Positions 35,790 through 44,179 of a stretch of DNA of 64,000 bases are shown piece by piece. Numbering within the stretch: the first letter of the stretch is position 1; every line of letters begins with the position of its first letter. This stretch comes from Ancrocorticia populi (lineage in GTDB: Bacteria > Actinomycetota > Actinomycetes > Actinomycetales > Actinomycetaceae). Location of the stretch: the NCBI RefSeq assembly GCF_003123745.1, contig NZ_QETB01000005.1, positions 186,001-250,000 of the forward strand, given 5' to 3'. A program made the position numbers and the translations under genes. Under the pieces are notes generated by a model, which saw nothing but the letters and a program-made list of their open reading frames with translations, was not told the origin of the DNA and searched no databases.

Positions 35790-36694
35790 TTTGACGGTTC
35801 GGCTGATGACCAGAGGATGCCGGGCTGTAATTCGTCGTCGGTAAAAACCTTCGAACCGGCGGCCTTCCGGAGCAAAGTCGCGGTGTCAAGCACACTGGCC
35901 GGAAGCGAGAGCTTGCGGACGCGACGCGAAATCTCGGCCACGGGGAACTCCTCATCGGAAGCAGCAATCACAATGTTGCCGAAGCGCCGGCCCTTGAGGA
36001 TCGAGGGATCTACGATCGCGATGAGGTGAGGAAAGTGCTCACTAACTGTCGCGATTTCTTCTCCCAAGCGGGTAAAGCCCGTGGAGGCAATGGAGTTCAT
36101 GATGTAGAGGCCGCCCGGGCTGAGCACCTCATGGGCCCGCCGCACACACTCTGAGGTGCGGAGCTGAAGCGGGACGTCGCGAACCCGGAATGCGTCACGG
36201 ATTACTACGTCCCACTTTGCGTTCGTGGTATCCAGGGCGTGCCGGGCCTCATCGGCCCGGATCCGCAGGCGGGGCGAGGGCGGAAGATCGAACCACTCGC
36301 GCACGCCGGCAGCCAACTGAGAATCAAGCTCGATCGCAAGCTGTCTAGAACCGGGATGTTGAGCGTCTAACGCGCGGGCTAGAGCGCAGCCGGCGGCACC
36401 TAGGTGCAAGGCGCGGAGCGGAACGGAATCTCCCAGCGTTGCCCCGATGATGAGATCGATGTGCTGCATGTACTCGAACTCGAGATAGGTGGGATCCTCA
36501 AGGTCTAGGGCAGAGGACTCGGCACCGTCCAGATACAGGGTGATGAGGCTGGGGCGGTATGGGCTCTGCCCAACCTCAGCGAGTGAAAAGCTGGTAGTTA
36601 CGGGTGAGGTTGGAAGCCGGTCAAGGGGATTAGATCCTCGCTTGGATCGTTGCCCATCGGGCCGAGTCTGCCGATTGTTTTTCGAGCGAGTCAC
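35786..36694 (-). CDS. Spermidine synthase-like protein
   Basis: This 302-residue protein has the SAM/dcSAM-binding Rossmann fold of polyamine synthases: LHLGAAGCALARALD near 95, LAIELDSQL, and WDVVIRDAFRV near 165. The usual GGG-E/D-G-x-LRE motif is degraded to LGAAGCA. Many actinobacterial homologues of this kind have lost polyamine synthesis, so the reaction is uncertain. The start is a GTG at 36694 with TAGGGT 6 nt upstream. It is divergent from dinB and convergent with the PAC2 gene. Confidence 0.82.
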   Translation of the reverse strand: MTRSKNNRQTRPDGQRSKRGSNPLDRLPTSPVTTSFSLAEVGQSPYRPSLITLYLDGAESSALDLEDPTYLEFEYMQHIDLIIGATLGDSVPLRALHLGAAGCALARALDAQHPGSRQLAIELDSQLAAGVREWFDLPPSPRLRIRADEARHALDTTNAKWDVVIRDAFRVRDVPLQLRTSECVRRAHEVLSPGGLYIMNSIASTGFTRLGEEIATVSEHFPHLIAIVDPSILKGRRFGNIVIAASDEEFPVAEISRRVRKLSLPASVLDTATLLRKAAGSKVFTDDELQPGILWSSAEPSN

Positions 36695-36700
36695 GCAATC

Positions 36701-36706
36701 ACCCTA
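36701..36706 (-). promoter_or_regulatory. -10 hexamer of the spermidine synthase-like gene
   Basis: On the minus strand TAGGGT ends 6 nt before the GTG at 36694. Confidence 0.5.
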
Positions 36707-36744
36707 CCAACTTCCGTGGCGTAGGCTGGACAGGAGGAGGAACG

Positions 36745-37971
36745 ATGTCACGTGCACCACGATCCAGTTCAGCGCGCCGGGACTGGGGCAGTGATGATTC
36801 CGCCACGCCCATCATCCACATCGATATGGATGCGTTTTTTGTGTCCGTGGAGCTGCTAGAACACCCTGAATTAGCCGGGCTTCCCGTTGCCGTGGGTGGC
36901 ACCGAGCGCGGAGTCGTGGCGGCAGCCTCCTACGAAGCGCGTTCCTACGGCGTGAACTCTGCGATGCCGGTGGGCGCGGCGAAACGAGTGTGCCCGCAAC
37001 TGCTCATGATTCCGCCGAACGGCGAACGCTACCGTGAGGTATCTAGGCAGATCATGGCGATCCTTGATGAGTACACCCCGCTGCGCGAGCAGGTATCTGT
37101 GGATGAAGCTTTCCTTGATGTCTCAGGTGCCCAGCGGATCTTCGGGCGCCCCGTTCAGATCGCCCAGTCTATTCGCGAGAGGATCCGGGCCGAGGTGGGT
37201 GTTCCAGCCTCCGCCGGAATCGCCGCCACCAAGCATGTGGCCAAGATCGCCTCCGCCCACGCCAAGCCCGATGGGCTGCTGCTTATCCCGAAGGACGCCA
37301 CGGTTGCTTTCCTCGCGGAACTGCCGGTGGGTGCGCTGTGGGGCGTGGGGGAGCGTACGCGAGAGCGGCTGGAAAAGCAGGGTGTGGAAACTGTCGGGGA
37401 CCTTGCAGCACTTGGGCAAGGCCGCCTCATCCAACTGCTGGGCGAGGCCAGCGGACGCCACCTGTACGCACTGTCCATGGGGATCGACGCACGAACCGTG
37501 ATGCCTTCGCATGAGGAAAAATCGATAGGCAAGGAAGTCACGCTGTTTGATCGGATTAGTGAGGTGGAGCAGATTGAGGCCATACTCCTTGATCAGGCAC
37601 ACTCGACAGCGCGGCGCTTACGCGAACGTGGCCTTTTGGCACGGACTGTCGCGATCAAAGTGAGGTTCGGAGATTTCACCACGATTACGCGCTCCATAAC
37701 GCTCCCTAGTCCGTCCAACGTTGCCCAAGAGATCTATCTGGCTGCCAAGCGCCTTCTCAGCGCCGTTCACATTCCTGCCGATGGCCTCCGGCTGGTCGGG
37801 CTACGAGCCGAACAGATGGTACGCACTGGTGATGGTATCCAACTCGCGTGGGACGATGATCCGCGACGCCTGAAGGCCGAAGGCGTGATGGACCTCGTGG
37901 ACCGCAAGTTTGGGCGTGGCGCGATCTCACCCGGGAGCCTCCTCCAACCCCGCGAAGATTCCGCCGAATAG
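36745..37971 (+). CDS. dinB: DNA polymerase IV
   Basis: This is a Y-family translesion polymerase, 408 residues. The palm metal ligands are in IIHIDMDAFFVSVE near 24 and VDEAFLDVSG near 117. The steric-gate region follows the first motif and the second is preceded by SYEARSYGV near 60. The helix-hairpin-helix region is GALWGVGERTRERL near 195 and the little-finger domain near 240-350. The start ATG follows GGAGGAGG by 6 nt; TAGGCT at 36721 is a likely -10. No LexA box is visible upstream, so SOS control is not supported. Confidence 0.95.
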   Translation: MSRAPRSSSARRDWGSDDSATPIIHIDMDAFFVSVELLEHPELAGLPVAVGGTERGVVAAASYEARSYGVNSAMPVGAAKRVCPQLLMIPPNGERYREVSRQIMAILDEYTPLREQVSVDEAFLDVSGAQRIFGRPVQIAQSIRERIRAEVGVPASAGIAATKHVAKIASAHAKPDGLLLIPKDATVAFLAELPVGALWGVGERTRERLEKQGVETVGDLAALGQGRLIQLLGEASGRHLYALSMGIDARTVMPSHEEKSIGKEVTLFDRISEVEQIEAILLDQAHSTARRLRERGLLARTVAIKVRFGDFTTITRSITLPSPSNVAQEIYLAAKRLLSAVHIPADGLRLVGLRAEQMVRTGDGIQLAWDDDPRRLKAEGVMDLVDRKFGRGAISPGSLLQPREDSAE

Positions 37972-38063
37972 TTGCCTGGGCCGCAGCTGGGATATTGATT
38001 CAACTTTCTCGGTTTGCTCTTGACGCGATAGGATAGGGGAACACCAACCGATGAGGAGAAAAG

Positions 38064-38453
38064 ATGCCTCTTTCCGAGTACGAGCGCAAGATGCTCGAGG
38101 AGCTTGAGGCCCAATTGGCTGACGAGGATCCCAAGTTTGCGGATACCTTGAAACCGGAGCCACCTGCGGCCGATTCTTCAATGCGCATGTCTATACGGCA
38201 CCTCGTCCTTGGATTGCTGGTTGCCGTAGTTGGCATTGCCGTCCTAGTTGGCGGAATCGCCCTCGAACTCGTGATCGTGGGAGTTCTTGGTGTGATCGTG
38301 ATGTTTGGTGGCTTCTGGTACATCAGCGAAGGATTCCGTCCCGGGCCTATGGGTCAGAATCACCAGTCCAAGCAGCAGCGTCCCTCCGGTGGTGGCGGAT
38401 TTATGTCGCGACAGGCCGAACAGTGGCAACGCCGGAAAGATGACCGCCGATAG
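38064..38453 (+). CDS. DUF3040 membrane protein
   Basis: This 129-residue protein opens with MPLSEYERKMLEELEAQLADEDPKFA, the hallmark of DUF3040, an actinobacterial family of unknown function often close to mraZ. Two membrane helices lie at ~48-68 and ~73-92, followed by a basic, Gln-rich tail. The RBS GAGGAGAAAAG precedes the ATG. A strong terminator follows the stop by 27 bp, separating it from the dcw cluster. Confidence 0.9.
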   Translation: MPLSEYERKMLEELEAQLADEDPKFADTLKPEPPAADSSMRMSIRHLVLGLLVAVVGIAVLVGGIALELVIVGVLGVIVMFGGFWYISEGFRPGPMGQNHQSKQQRPSGGGGFMSRQAEQWQRRKDDRR

Positions 38454-38480
38454 ATTAGCTAGTACGTGATACGCGAAAGA

Positions 38481-38502
38481 GGAGCCTTCGGGCTCCTTTT
38501 TT
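38481..38502 (+). terminator. Rho-independent terminator after DUF3040
   Basis: GGAGCC and GGCTCC form a stem with a stable TTCG tetraloop, followed by six T residues. Confidence 0.93.
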
Positions 38503-38558
38503 CGTATCAGGGCTAGAGGGGATCCCCAGATCACACCAGATCTCTAGGTGAAAGGATC

Positions 38559-38582
38559 CTCCACTTCCCTCCACTTGGCCCA
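38559..38582 (-). promoter_or_regulatory. Inverted MraZ-box-like repeats
   Basis: On the minus strand TGGGC, TGGAG and TGGAG are spaced 9 and 10 bp apart (plus-strand GCCCA 38578, CTCCA 38569, CTCCA 38559). The cluster lies about 190 bp upstream of, and opposite in orientation to, the repeats at the mraZ promoter. The rest of 38583-38742 shows nothing I can name. Confidence 0.45.
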
Positions 38583-38742
38583 CATGGTGCGGCCAATCGT
38601 TCCAGAAACCCAGTTATCTCAGTGCATTCCGGTGCTGCTACCCGGTACATGGCGTACACCGTTGGCTAGGTTCACTGGCTTCCGTTCCTAGTCTTTTCCT
38701 GAATTTTGAGCGTCTTCGCGTGATTTACTAGCCAAAACAGTC

Positions 38743-38774
38743 TTGTCTGTGGTGCAATGTGGAGTAAAGTGGAG
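38743..38774 (+). promoter_or_regulatory. mraZ promoter with MraZ-box repeats
   Basis: TTGTCT (38743-38748) and TAAAGT (38765-38770), 16 bp apart, form a candidate promoter. TGGTG (38750), TGGAG (38760) and TGGAG (38770) repeat at exact 10-bp steps across it, the kind of tandem site MraZ binds. Confidence 0.7.
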
Positions 38775-38801
38775 GAATTAGAAACGTAGGGGAGGTGGAT
38801 C

Positions 38802-39233
38802 GTGTTTCTTGGAACGTATGAGCCGCGGCTTGATGACAAGGGACGCATCATCCTTCCTGCGAAGTATCGCGAGCAGCTCCAAGGCGGGCTGGTCATGACG
38901 CGCGGGCAAGAACACTGCCTCTATGTTTTCCCACTAGCCGAGTTTGAAACGATGCAGCAGCAGTTGCGTCAGGCACCTTTGGCATCGAAGGAAGCGCGGT
39001 CATATCTGCGTGTGTTCCTTTCTGGTGCCGTTGATGAGGTGCCCGATAAGCAAGGAAGGATCACTATCCCCGCGAACCTACGGACGTATGCGGGGCTACA
39101 GCGCGAGCTTTCGGTTATTGGTACCGGGAATCGCATTGAAATCTGGGACCAGACTGCGTGGAGCCAGTACTTGACCGAGCAAGAATCGGCATTTGCCGAT
39201 CGAGAGGATGAAGTCATCCCCGGGCTTTTCTAG
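38802..39233 (+). CDS. mraZ: Transcriptional regulator MraZ
   Basis: MraZ is a ring-forming DNA-binding protein that controls the division and cell wall (dcw) cluster by binding repeats before its own gene. The 143-residue product has the two SpoVT/AbrB-like halves: [16 protein letters not shown] near 12 and [16 protein letters not shown] near 82. The start is the GTG at 38802, with GGGAGG 6 nt upstream. Tandem 10-bp TGGNG repeats overlie the promoter. It is separated by 114 bp from rsmH. Confidence 0.96.
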   Translation: MFLGTYEPRLDDKGRIILPAKYREQLQGGLVMTRGQEHCLYVFPLAEFETMQQQLRQAPLASKEARSYLRVFLSGAVDEVPDKQGRITIPANLRTYAGLQRELSVIGTGNRIEIWDQTAWSQYLTEQESAFADREDEVIPGLF

Positions 39234-39347
39234 CCCTGAGTGGTGGTCTCTCCTGCCAATCTGAGGCAATTCCCTAGTTTCAGAGGGGCAGGAGTGGCCC
39301 ACTTTTCAGGACGGCCATGAGGGGGTGTGGAAGGAGGAAGGACACGG

Positions 39348-40352
39348 ATGGAGCCATCTACCCACCCTCGTGCAGCTGGTGATGCCTTGCACGTTCCCGT
39401 CCTCCTTGAGGAATGTATCGAGCTTCTGGAGCCATCTCTTGAGACCGAGCATCCGATCATGATTGACGGCACCCTCGGTATGGGCGGGCACAGTGAAGCT
39501 TTCCTCCAACGGTTCGAGCACCTCACGGTGATTGGGATCGATCGAGATCCCGAAGCCATCGAGCTTGCCAGCGAACGCCTTGCCAAGTTTGGTTCAAGGT
39601 TTCAGGCGGTTCAAGCCACCTACGATCAAATCGATTCCGTGGCGAAGGAGCTTGGGCATCAAGGAGCTGGGCTAGGCACTGTTGACGCCGTACTCATGGA
39701 CCTTGGGGTTTCCTCACTTCAGCTTGATGAGCGGGAGCGCGGGTTTTCCTACTCGCACGATGCACCTCTGGATATGCGGATGGATACGGAATCGGGGCAG
39801 ACGGCCGCAGAAATTCTGGCCACCGCTGACGTCCGTGAAATCACGCGAATCCTGTCTCACTACGGAGAAGAGCGTTTCGCCTCGCGGATCGCCCGCCGGA
39901 TCGTGGACGAACGTGAGACAACCCCCATTACGCGTACCACTCAGTTGGCTGATTTAGTGAAGGCCTCCATTCCGGCGGCCACACGCCGAACCGGTGGAAA
40001 TCCTGCCAAGCGTACGTTTCAAGCGCTTCGCATCGCAGTAAACGATGAGCTTGCGGTGCTGGAGCGTGCGATACCACGTGCGATTTCTTCGATCAGAGTA
40101 GGAGGACGCATCGCAGTGGAGTCCTACCATTCGCTCGAGGACAAGATCGTCAAGCGTGAATTCGCCGCGGGAGCTACGTCCACGACGCCGCCGGGCCTGC
40201 CGGTTGAGCTGCCGGGCCATGAACCGTACCTGCGATTGCTCACACGTGGGGCAATGAAAGCTGATTCAGGGGAGGCTTCGAAGAATTCGCGAAGTGCTTC
40301 TGTTCGTCTGAGGGCCGCAGAGCGGTTGCGAGAGGGAGGGACGAGTTCATGA
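39348..40352 (+). CDS. rsmH: 16S rRNA (cytosine1402-N4)-methyltransferase
   Basis: RsmH (MraW) methylates C1402 in the decoding centre. The ATG at 39348 has GGAGGAAGG upstream and gives 334 residues; a GTG at 39327 is in frame but lacks support. The start HVPVLLEECIELL is typical. SAM motif I is IDGTLGMGGHSEAFL near 39, then VLMDLGVSSLQLDE near 115 and RGFSYSHDAPLDMRMD. The C-terminal AVESYHSLEDKIVK is also conserved. It overlaps ftsL by 4 nt (ATGA). Confidence 0.96.
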   Translation: MEPSTHPRAAGDALHVPVLLEECIELLEPSLETEHPIMIDGTLGMGGHSEAFLQRFEHLTVIGIDRDPEAIELASERLAKFGSRFQAVQATYDQIDSVAKELGHQGAGLGTVDAVLMDLGVSSLQLDERERGFSYSHDAPLDMRMDTESGQTAAEILATADVREITRILSHYGEERFASRIARRIVDERETTPITRTTQLADLVKASIPAATRRTGGNPAKRTFQALRIAVNDELAVLERAIPRAISSIRVGGRIAVESYHSLEDKIVKREFAAGATSTTPPGLPVELPGHEPYLRLLTRGAMKADSGEASKNSRSASVRLRAAERLREGGTSS

Positions 40353-40777
40353 GCGCTATTCCAGCGGGTGCACCGCGCCGATCTGGTGAACGCCAGGTTA
40401 TCGGAGGGCTTCCGAAGCTTGCTCTTGTCCCAACTCCGGCCCCAGCACGCGGTCTGTACGGAACGATTCTCTTGTGCGCCTCGCTGTTTTTGGGCGCATT
40501 TGGCACAGTGTTCTTCCTCAATACCCAGATGGTGGCGTCCGCCTACGAGCTTCAGAGCGTCAATCAGCAGATCAACGAAGCGGCCGCCACGGAGGCTACT
40601 TTGACGGATCAGGTTGTGGGGATCTCCACTCCAGAAGGCCTGCAGAAGCGCGCAAATGAGCTAGGTCTCGTGCCCGCGGAGGACATCCGTCATCTCGATC
40701 TGACAACGGGTAGCGTAGTCTTACCCGCAGATCCCGATGCGCAGTTCCCAGATGCAGCGGATGGATCGGGGAACTAA
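40349..40777 (+). CDS. ftsL: FtsL-like division protein
   Basis: This 142-residue bitopic protein sits exactly where ftsL does, between rsmH and ftsI. It has a ~45-residue cytoplasmic part, one membrane helix (~46-66, LCASLFLGAFGTVFFLN) and an outer coiled coil (YELQSVNQQINEAAATEATL). The family's low conservation means the call rests mainly on position and topology. FtsL with FtsB and FtsQ activates septal wall synthesis. The start overlaps the rsmH stop by 4 nt. Confidence 0.85.
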   Translation: MSAIPAGAPRRSGERQVIGGLPKLALVPTPAPARGLYGTILLCASLFLGAFGTVFFLNTQMVASAYELQSVNQQINEAAATEATLTDQVVGISTPEGLQKRANELGLVPAEDIRHLDLTTGSVVLPADPDAQFPDAADGSGN

Positions 40778-40815
40778 GAATGGCGGGACACGAGGTGAAG
40801 ACGGAGCCGTAATCC

Positions 40816-42675
40816 ATGGCAGATCATCAATCTCTATCAGCTAGGTTGAAGGCTCCCTCCACTCACAGCCGCCGGCTGCGGATGTTGCTGACGGTTTTTC
40901 TTGTATGCTCCATCGTGCTGGGTATCCGCCTGGTGGACCTGCAGGGTGTGCGAGCAGATGACTTATCTGAATCGGCAGCCGAGTTTCGTACCCGTTCCTA
41001 TACGCTCCAAGCCAGGCGGGGGAGCATCGTGGATTCATCGGGTGCTGTAATGGCAACGTCAGTTGAACGCTACAATGTTGCAGTTAACCAGAAGCTCATT
41101 GGCGAATACATCAAGTATGAGGAAGACGAATCGGGCGAGGTTGTCCCGGTTGGGACGGGCGCAGCTGCCGCGGCCAAGGAGTTAGCGCCGCTTCTGGACA
41201 TGGATGAGGCAGAGCTTGGTGGCAAGCTTCTTGGCGGGGATGAAAAGCGCACGTTCGTGTACTTGAAGAAAGACATTTCGCCCGAACTGTGGCGCGAGAT
41301 CCGCGCGCTCCGTATCCCCGGCATTGAACCGGAGCAGTTCATGAAGCGCGAATATCCCAACGGAAAGGTCGCGGGCAACGTCCTGGGTTACACCGGGCTG
41401 ACCGGCGAGGCCACGGATGATGACACTGTTGAGACCGCTCAGGGGCAGGCGGGAATCGAGCGCTCGCTCAACGATGTCCTAACTGGTGAAGATGGAGAGC
41501 TGAGCGTCCAGATAGCTGGAGGGGCGGTTCTCCCCAACGGGGATCGATCCGAGACTCCGGCCGTGGACGGCTCCGACGTGATGCTGACGATCAACAGGGA
41601 TTTGCAGGATAACCTCGAGACGGCCGTGGATAAGACGGTGGAGGATCAGGGGGCAAAGTGGGCGTCCGCCGTCGTTATAGAAATCGGGACCGGTAGCGTT
41701 CTGGCCCTTGCGGACTCTGATACCCCGGACCCATCAAACCTCTCTGACACGGATTCCTCGAACTGGGGCTCGCGGGCGGTGTCTGCTCCGGTTGAGCCGG
41801 GTTCGACTGGCAAGCTTATGACGTTCGCGGCCGCGGTTGACCAAGGGAAGGTAGAACCGCTCTCCACGTTCACGGTCTCCTCGACGCTGACTATGCCCAA
41901 CGGTGAAACTATCAAGGACAACGAAACTCACGCCACTGAGGACATGACCGTGGCGGGTATCCTTGCGCTTTCTTACAACACGGGCTTGATCCAGATCGGC
42001 GATACGATCTCGGATGATACTCGGTTCGATTACATGAAGAAGTTCGGGATTGGCTCCAAGACGGGCATTGAACTTCCCGCGGAATCGGCGGGTATCCTGC
42101 ACGATCCGTCTACGTGGGATAACCGCACTCACTACACCACGATGTTTGGCCAAGCATGGGCGGCCACTACGCTGCAGCTGGGGCAGATGGTTTCCGTGAT
42201 CGGTAATGGCGGCGTGAAGGCTCCAGTGCACATCGTGGATACCGTCACAGACGCCGATGGAACCGAGCATCCCACTGTTGCCGAGGAATCCGAACAGGTG
42301 ATTTCCCCCGAATCGGCCGATACCATGATCGAGATGATGCAGGCTGTCACGGATTCGCAATCCACGGGCTGGCGAGCCAAGGTGCCCGGCTACAATATCG
42401 CCGGAAAAACTGGTACGGCGCAGGTGCCAGACGAAAACGGTAACCTGACGAGGCGCGTGGGAACGTTCGTTGGCCTTGTGCCGGCTGAGGACCCTCAGAT
42501 CGCGATTGCCGTGGCTGTCTATGACGCATCGGGTGCTGGCTACGGCGGTGATGTGGCTGCCCCAGTATTTAAGGATGTGACAACGTTCGCGGTGCGCCAG
42601 TTGGGCATTCCTCCCTCAACCGAGCCGCTCGTGCGTTTACAGTGGTATCCGGGAGAGGATGTGGACAATGACTGA
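40816..42675 (+). CDS. ftsI: Septal transpeptidase FtsI (PBP3, class B)
   Basis: This 619-residue class B penicillin-binding protein crosslinks septal peptidoglycan. A cytoplasmic basic tail (~1-24) and one membrane helix (~25-44) are followed by the dimerisation domain. The transpeptidase motifs are S330-T-G-K333 (EPGSTGKLM), S386-Y-N388 and K531-T-G533 (AGKTGTAQVP). No PASTA repeats are seen. The start ATG at 40816 follows a 38-bp gap from ftsL. The end overlaps murE by 8 nt. This is a beta-lactam target. Confidence 0.96.
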   Translation: MADHQSLSARLKAPSTHSRRLRMLLTVFLVCSIVLGIRLVDLQGVRADDLSESAAEFRTRSYTLQARRGSIVDSSGAVMATSVERYNVAVNQKLIGEYIKYEEDESGEVVPVGTGAAAAAKELAPLLDMDEAELGGKLLGGDEKRTFVYLKKDISPELWREIRALRIPGIEPEQFMKREYPNGKVAGNVLGYTGLTGEATDDDTVETAQGQAGIERSLNDVLTGEDGELSVQIAGGAVLPNGDRSETPAVDGSDVMLTINRDLQDNLETAVDKTVEDQGAKWASAVVIEIGTGSVLALADSDTPDPSNLSDTDSSNWGSRAVSAPVEPGSTGKLMTFAAAVDQGKVEPLSTFTVSSTLTMPNGETIKDNETHATEDMTVAGILALSYNTGLIQIGDTISDDTRFDYMKKFGIGSKTGIELPAESAGILHDPSTWDNRTHYTTMFGQAWAATTLQLGQMVSVIGNGGVKAPVHIVDTVTDADGTEHPTVAEESEQVISPESADTMIEMMQAVTDSQSTGWRAKVPGYNIAGKTGTAQVPDENGNLTRRVGTFVGLVPAEDPQIAIAVAVYDASGAGYGGDVAAPVFKDVTTFAVRQLGIPPSTEPLVRLQWYPGEDVDND

Positions 42676-44179
42676 GCTCGCTAGGCTAGCCGAGATTTCC
42701 GGTGGGAAGAGCGTGGGCGGGGCAACGATCACCGAGGTGACGTCTGACTCGCGCGCCGTGCCAGCCGGCGCCCTCTTCGCCGCGGTTCCGGGGCTGCACG
42801 TTCACGGCGCTACGTTCGCACAAGGCGCGGTTGCTAGCGGCGCCGTTGCGATCGCCACGGATGCTGAGGGCGAGCAAATCATCACCGAACAGATGAGCAC
42901 GGTTCCTCCGCTCCTGGTGGTCCCAGACATTGCGGCGCGGCTTGGGGAGATCGCCGCCGAAGTGTATGGAAATCCGGCGCAATCCCTGACATCCTTTGCC
43001 ATCACGGGGACAAATGGGAAAACCACTACCGCCTTCATGCTGGACGATATTCTCAATAAGGTGGGGCGAACCACCGGGTTGATTGGGACGGTGGCTGTAC
43101 GGCTTGCCGGGTCCGAGATTCCAGCCGCGCTCACCACCCCGATGCCGTCGGACTTGCAGCGGGTTCTGGCGGACCTCGTTTCGCGTGGCGGCACAGACCT
43201 CGTAATGGAAGCTTCCTCGCACGCTCTGGCTCAGGGCCGCACGGATCCGGTATGCTTTTCCGTCGCCGGTTTTACGAATCTTACGCAGGACCACCTAGAT
43301 TTCCACCACACTCTAGAGAATTATTTTGAGGCGAAAGCTTCCCTTTTTACGCCGATGCGGTGTGAAAAGGCTGTTATTTGTACCGACGACGAATGGGGCC
43401 TACGTCTCTGGCACCTCTCTAGGACTACGCTGAGACCGGAGAATGTGTACGCGTTGGCGCTCACATCGCCGTTACCGGATGGCGCTCAAGGATGGGATCT
43501 GGCCGAGATCGAGGAGCGGCCCGAGGCCACTGCAATCGACCTAGTGAGCCATGCGGGCCAGCACCTGCGTTTTTCCACCTCCCTACCCGGGAAGTTCAAC
43601 GTGGCAAATGCCGCGCTGGCGGCCACGATGGCCGTGGTGGGCGGGGTTTCGGCGGCCGAGCTTCCGGAGGCTGTGGACCCGAAGGTGCCTGGGCGAATGG
43701 AGTCCATTTCCTCCCGTCCGCGCGTAATCGTGGATTTTGCACATAATACCGATGCGCTTGCCAAGGCCATCACTGCGCTGCGGCCAACAACTAGGGGGCG
43801 GCTCATCGTTGTAACGGGGTCCGCCGGTGAACGTGACAAGGGTAAGCGCCCGGCCATGGGCGCTACGGTTGGCAGGCTTGCCGATGTTGGCATCATTACA
43901 GATGACGATCCTCACGACGAGGATCCGGGTGTCATCCGCGCCGGAGTTCTTTCGGGGGCGAAGGGGCATTCTGCGCAGATCGAGGAAATCGCTGATAGGC
44001 GTCTCGCCATCCGCGAGGCAATTCTTCGGGCGCACCCAGACGATACAATTCTCCTTGCCGGCAGAGGCCACGAAACGATTCAAGAAGTTGCTGGCCAGAA
44101 GATTGAACTGGATGATCGGGTTGAAGCGCGCCGCGCTCTGGCAGAGCGGGACGTTGACCCAGAGGAGAAGACAGCGTGA
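42668..44179 (+). CDS. murE: UDP-MurNAc-tripeptide synthetase, probably L-Lys-adding
   Basis: MurE adds the third amino acid to UDP-MurNAc-L-Ala-D-Glu. The 503-residue protein starts at ATG 42668 within the end of ftsI. The ATP loop TGTNGKTTTAF is near 113. The amino-acid selectivity motif, DNPR in meso-DAP enzymes, reads DDPH at 413-416. The missing Arg, which binds the second carboxylate of meso-DAP, suggests a diamino acid such as L-Lys or Orn, as in Lys-type Actinomycetaceae. MurF overlaps by 4 nt (GTGA). Confidence 0.94.
   Translation: MTELARLAEISGGKSVGGATITEVTSDSRAVPAGALFAAVPGLHVHGATFAQGAVASGAVAIATDAEGEQIITEQMSTVPPLLVVPDIAARLGEIAAEVYGNPAQSLTSFAITGTNGKTTTAFMLDDILNKVGRTTGLIGTVAVRLAGSEIPAALTTPMPSDLQRVLADLVSRGGTDLVMEASSHALAQGRTDPVCFSVAGFTNLTQDHLDFHHTLENYFEAKASLFTPMRCEKAVICTDDEWGLRLWHLSRTTLRPENVYALALTSPLPDGAQGWDLAEIEERPEATAIDLVSHAGQHLRFSTSLPGKFNVANAALAATMAVVGGVSAAELPEAVDPKVPGRMESISSRPRVIVDFAHNTDALAKAITALRPTTRGRLIVVTGSAGERDKGKRPAMGATVGRLADVGIITDDDPHDEDPGVIRAGVLSGAKGHSAQIEEIADRRLAIREAILRAHPDDTILLAGRGHETIQEVAGQKIELDDRVEARRALAERDVDPEEKTA

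Noticed and set aside
36600-36745. LexA box in front of dinB
   Set aside because: No GAAC-N4-GTTC or one-mismatch version is present upstream.
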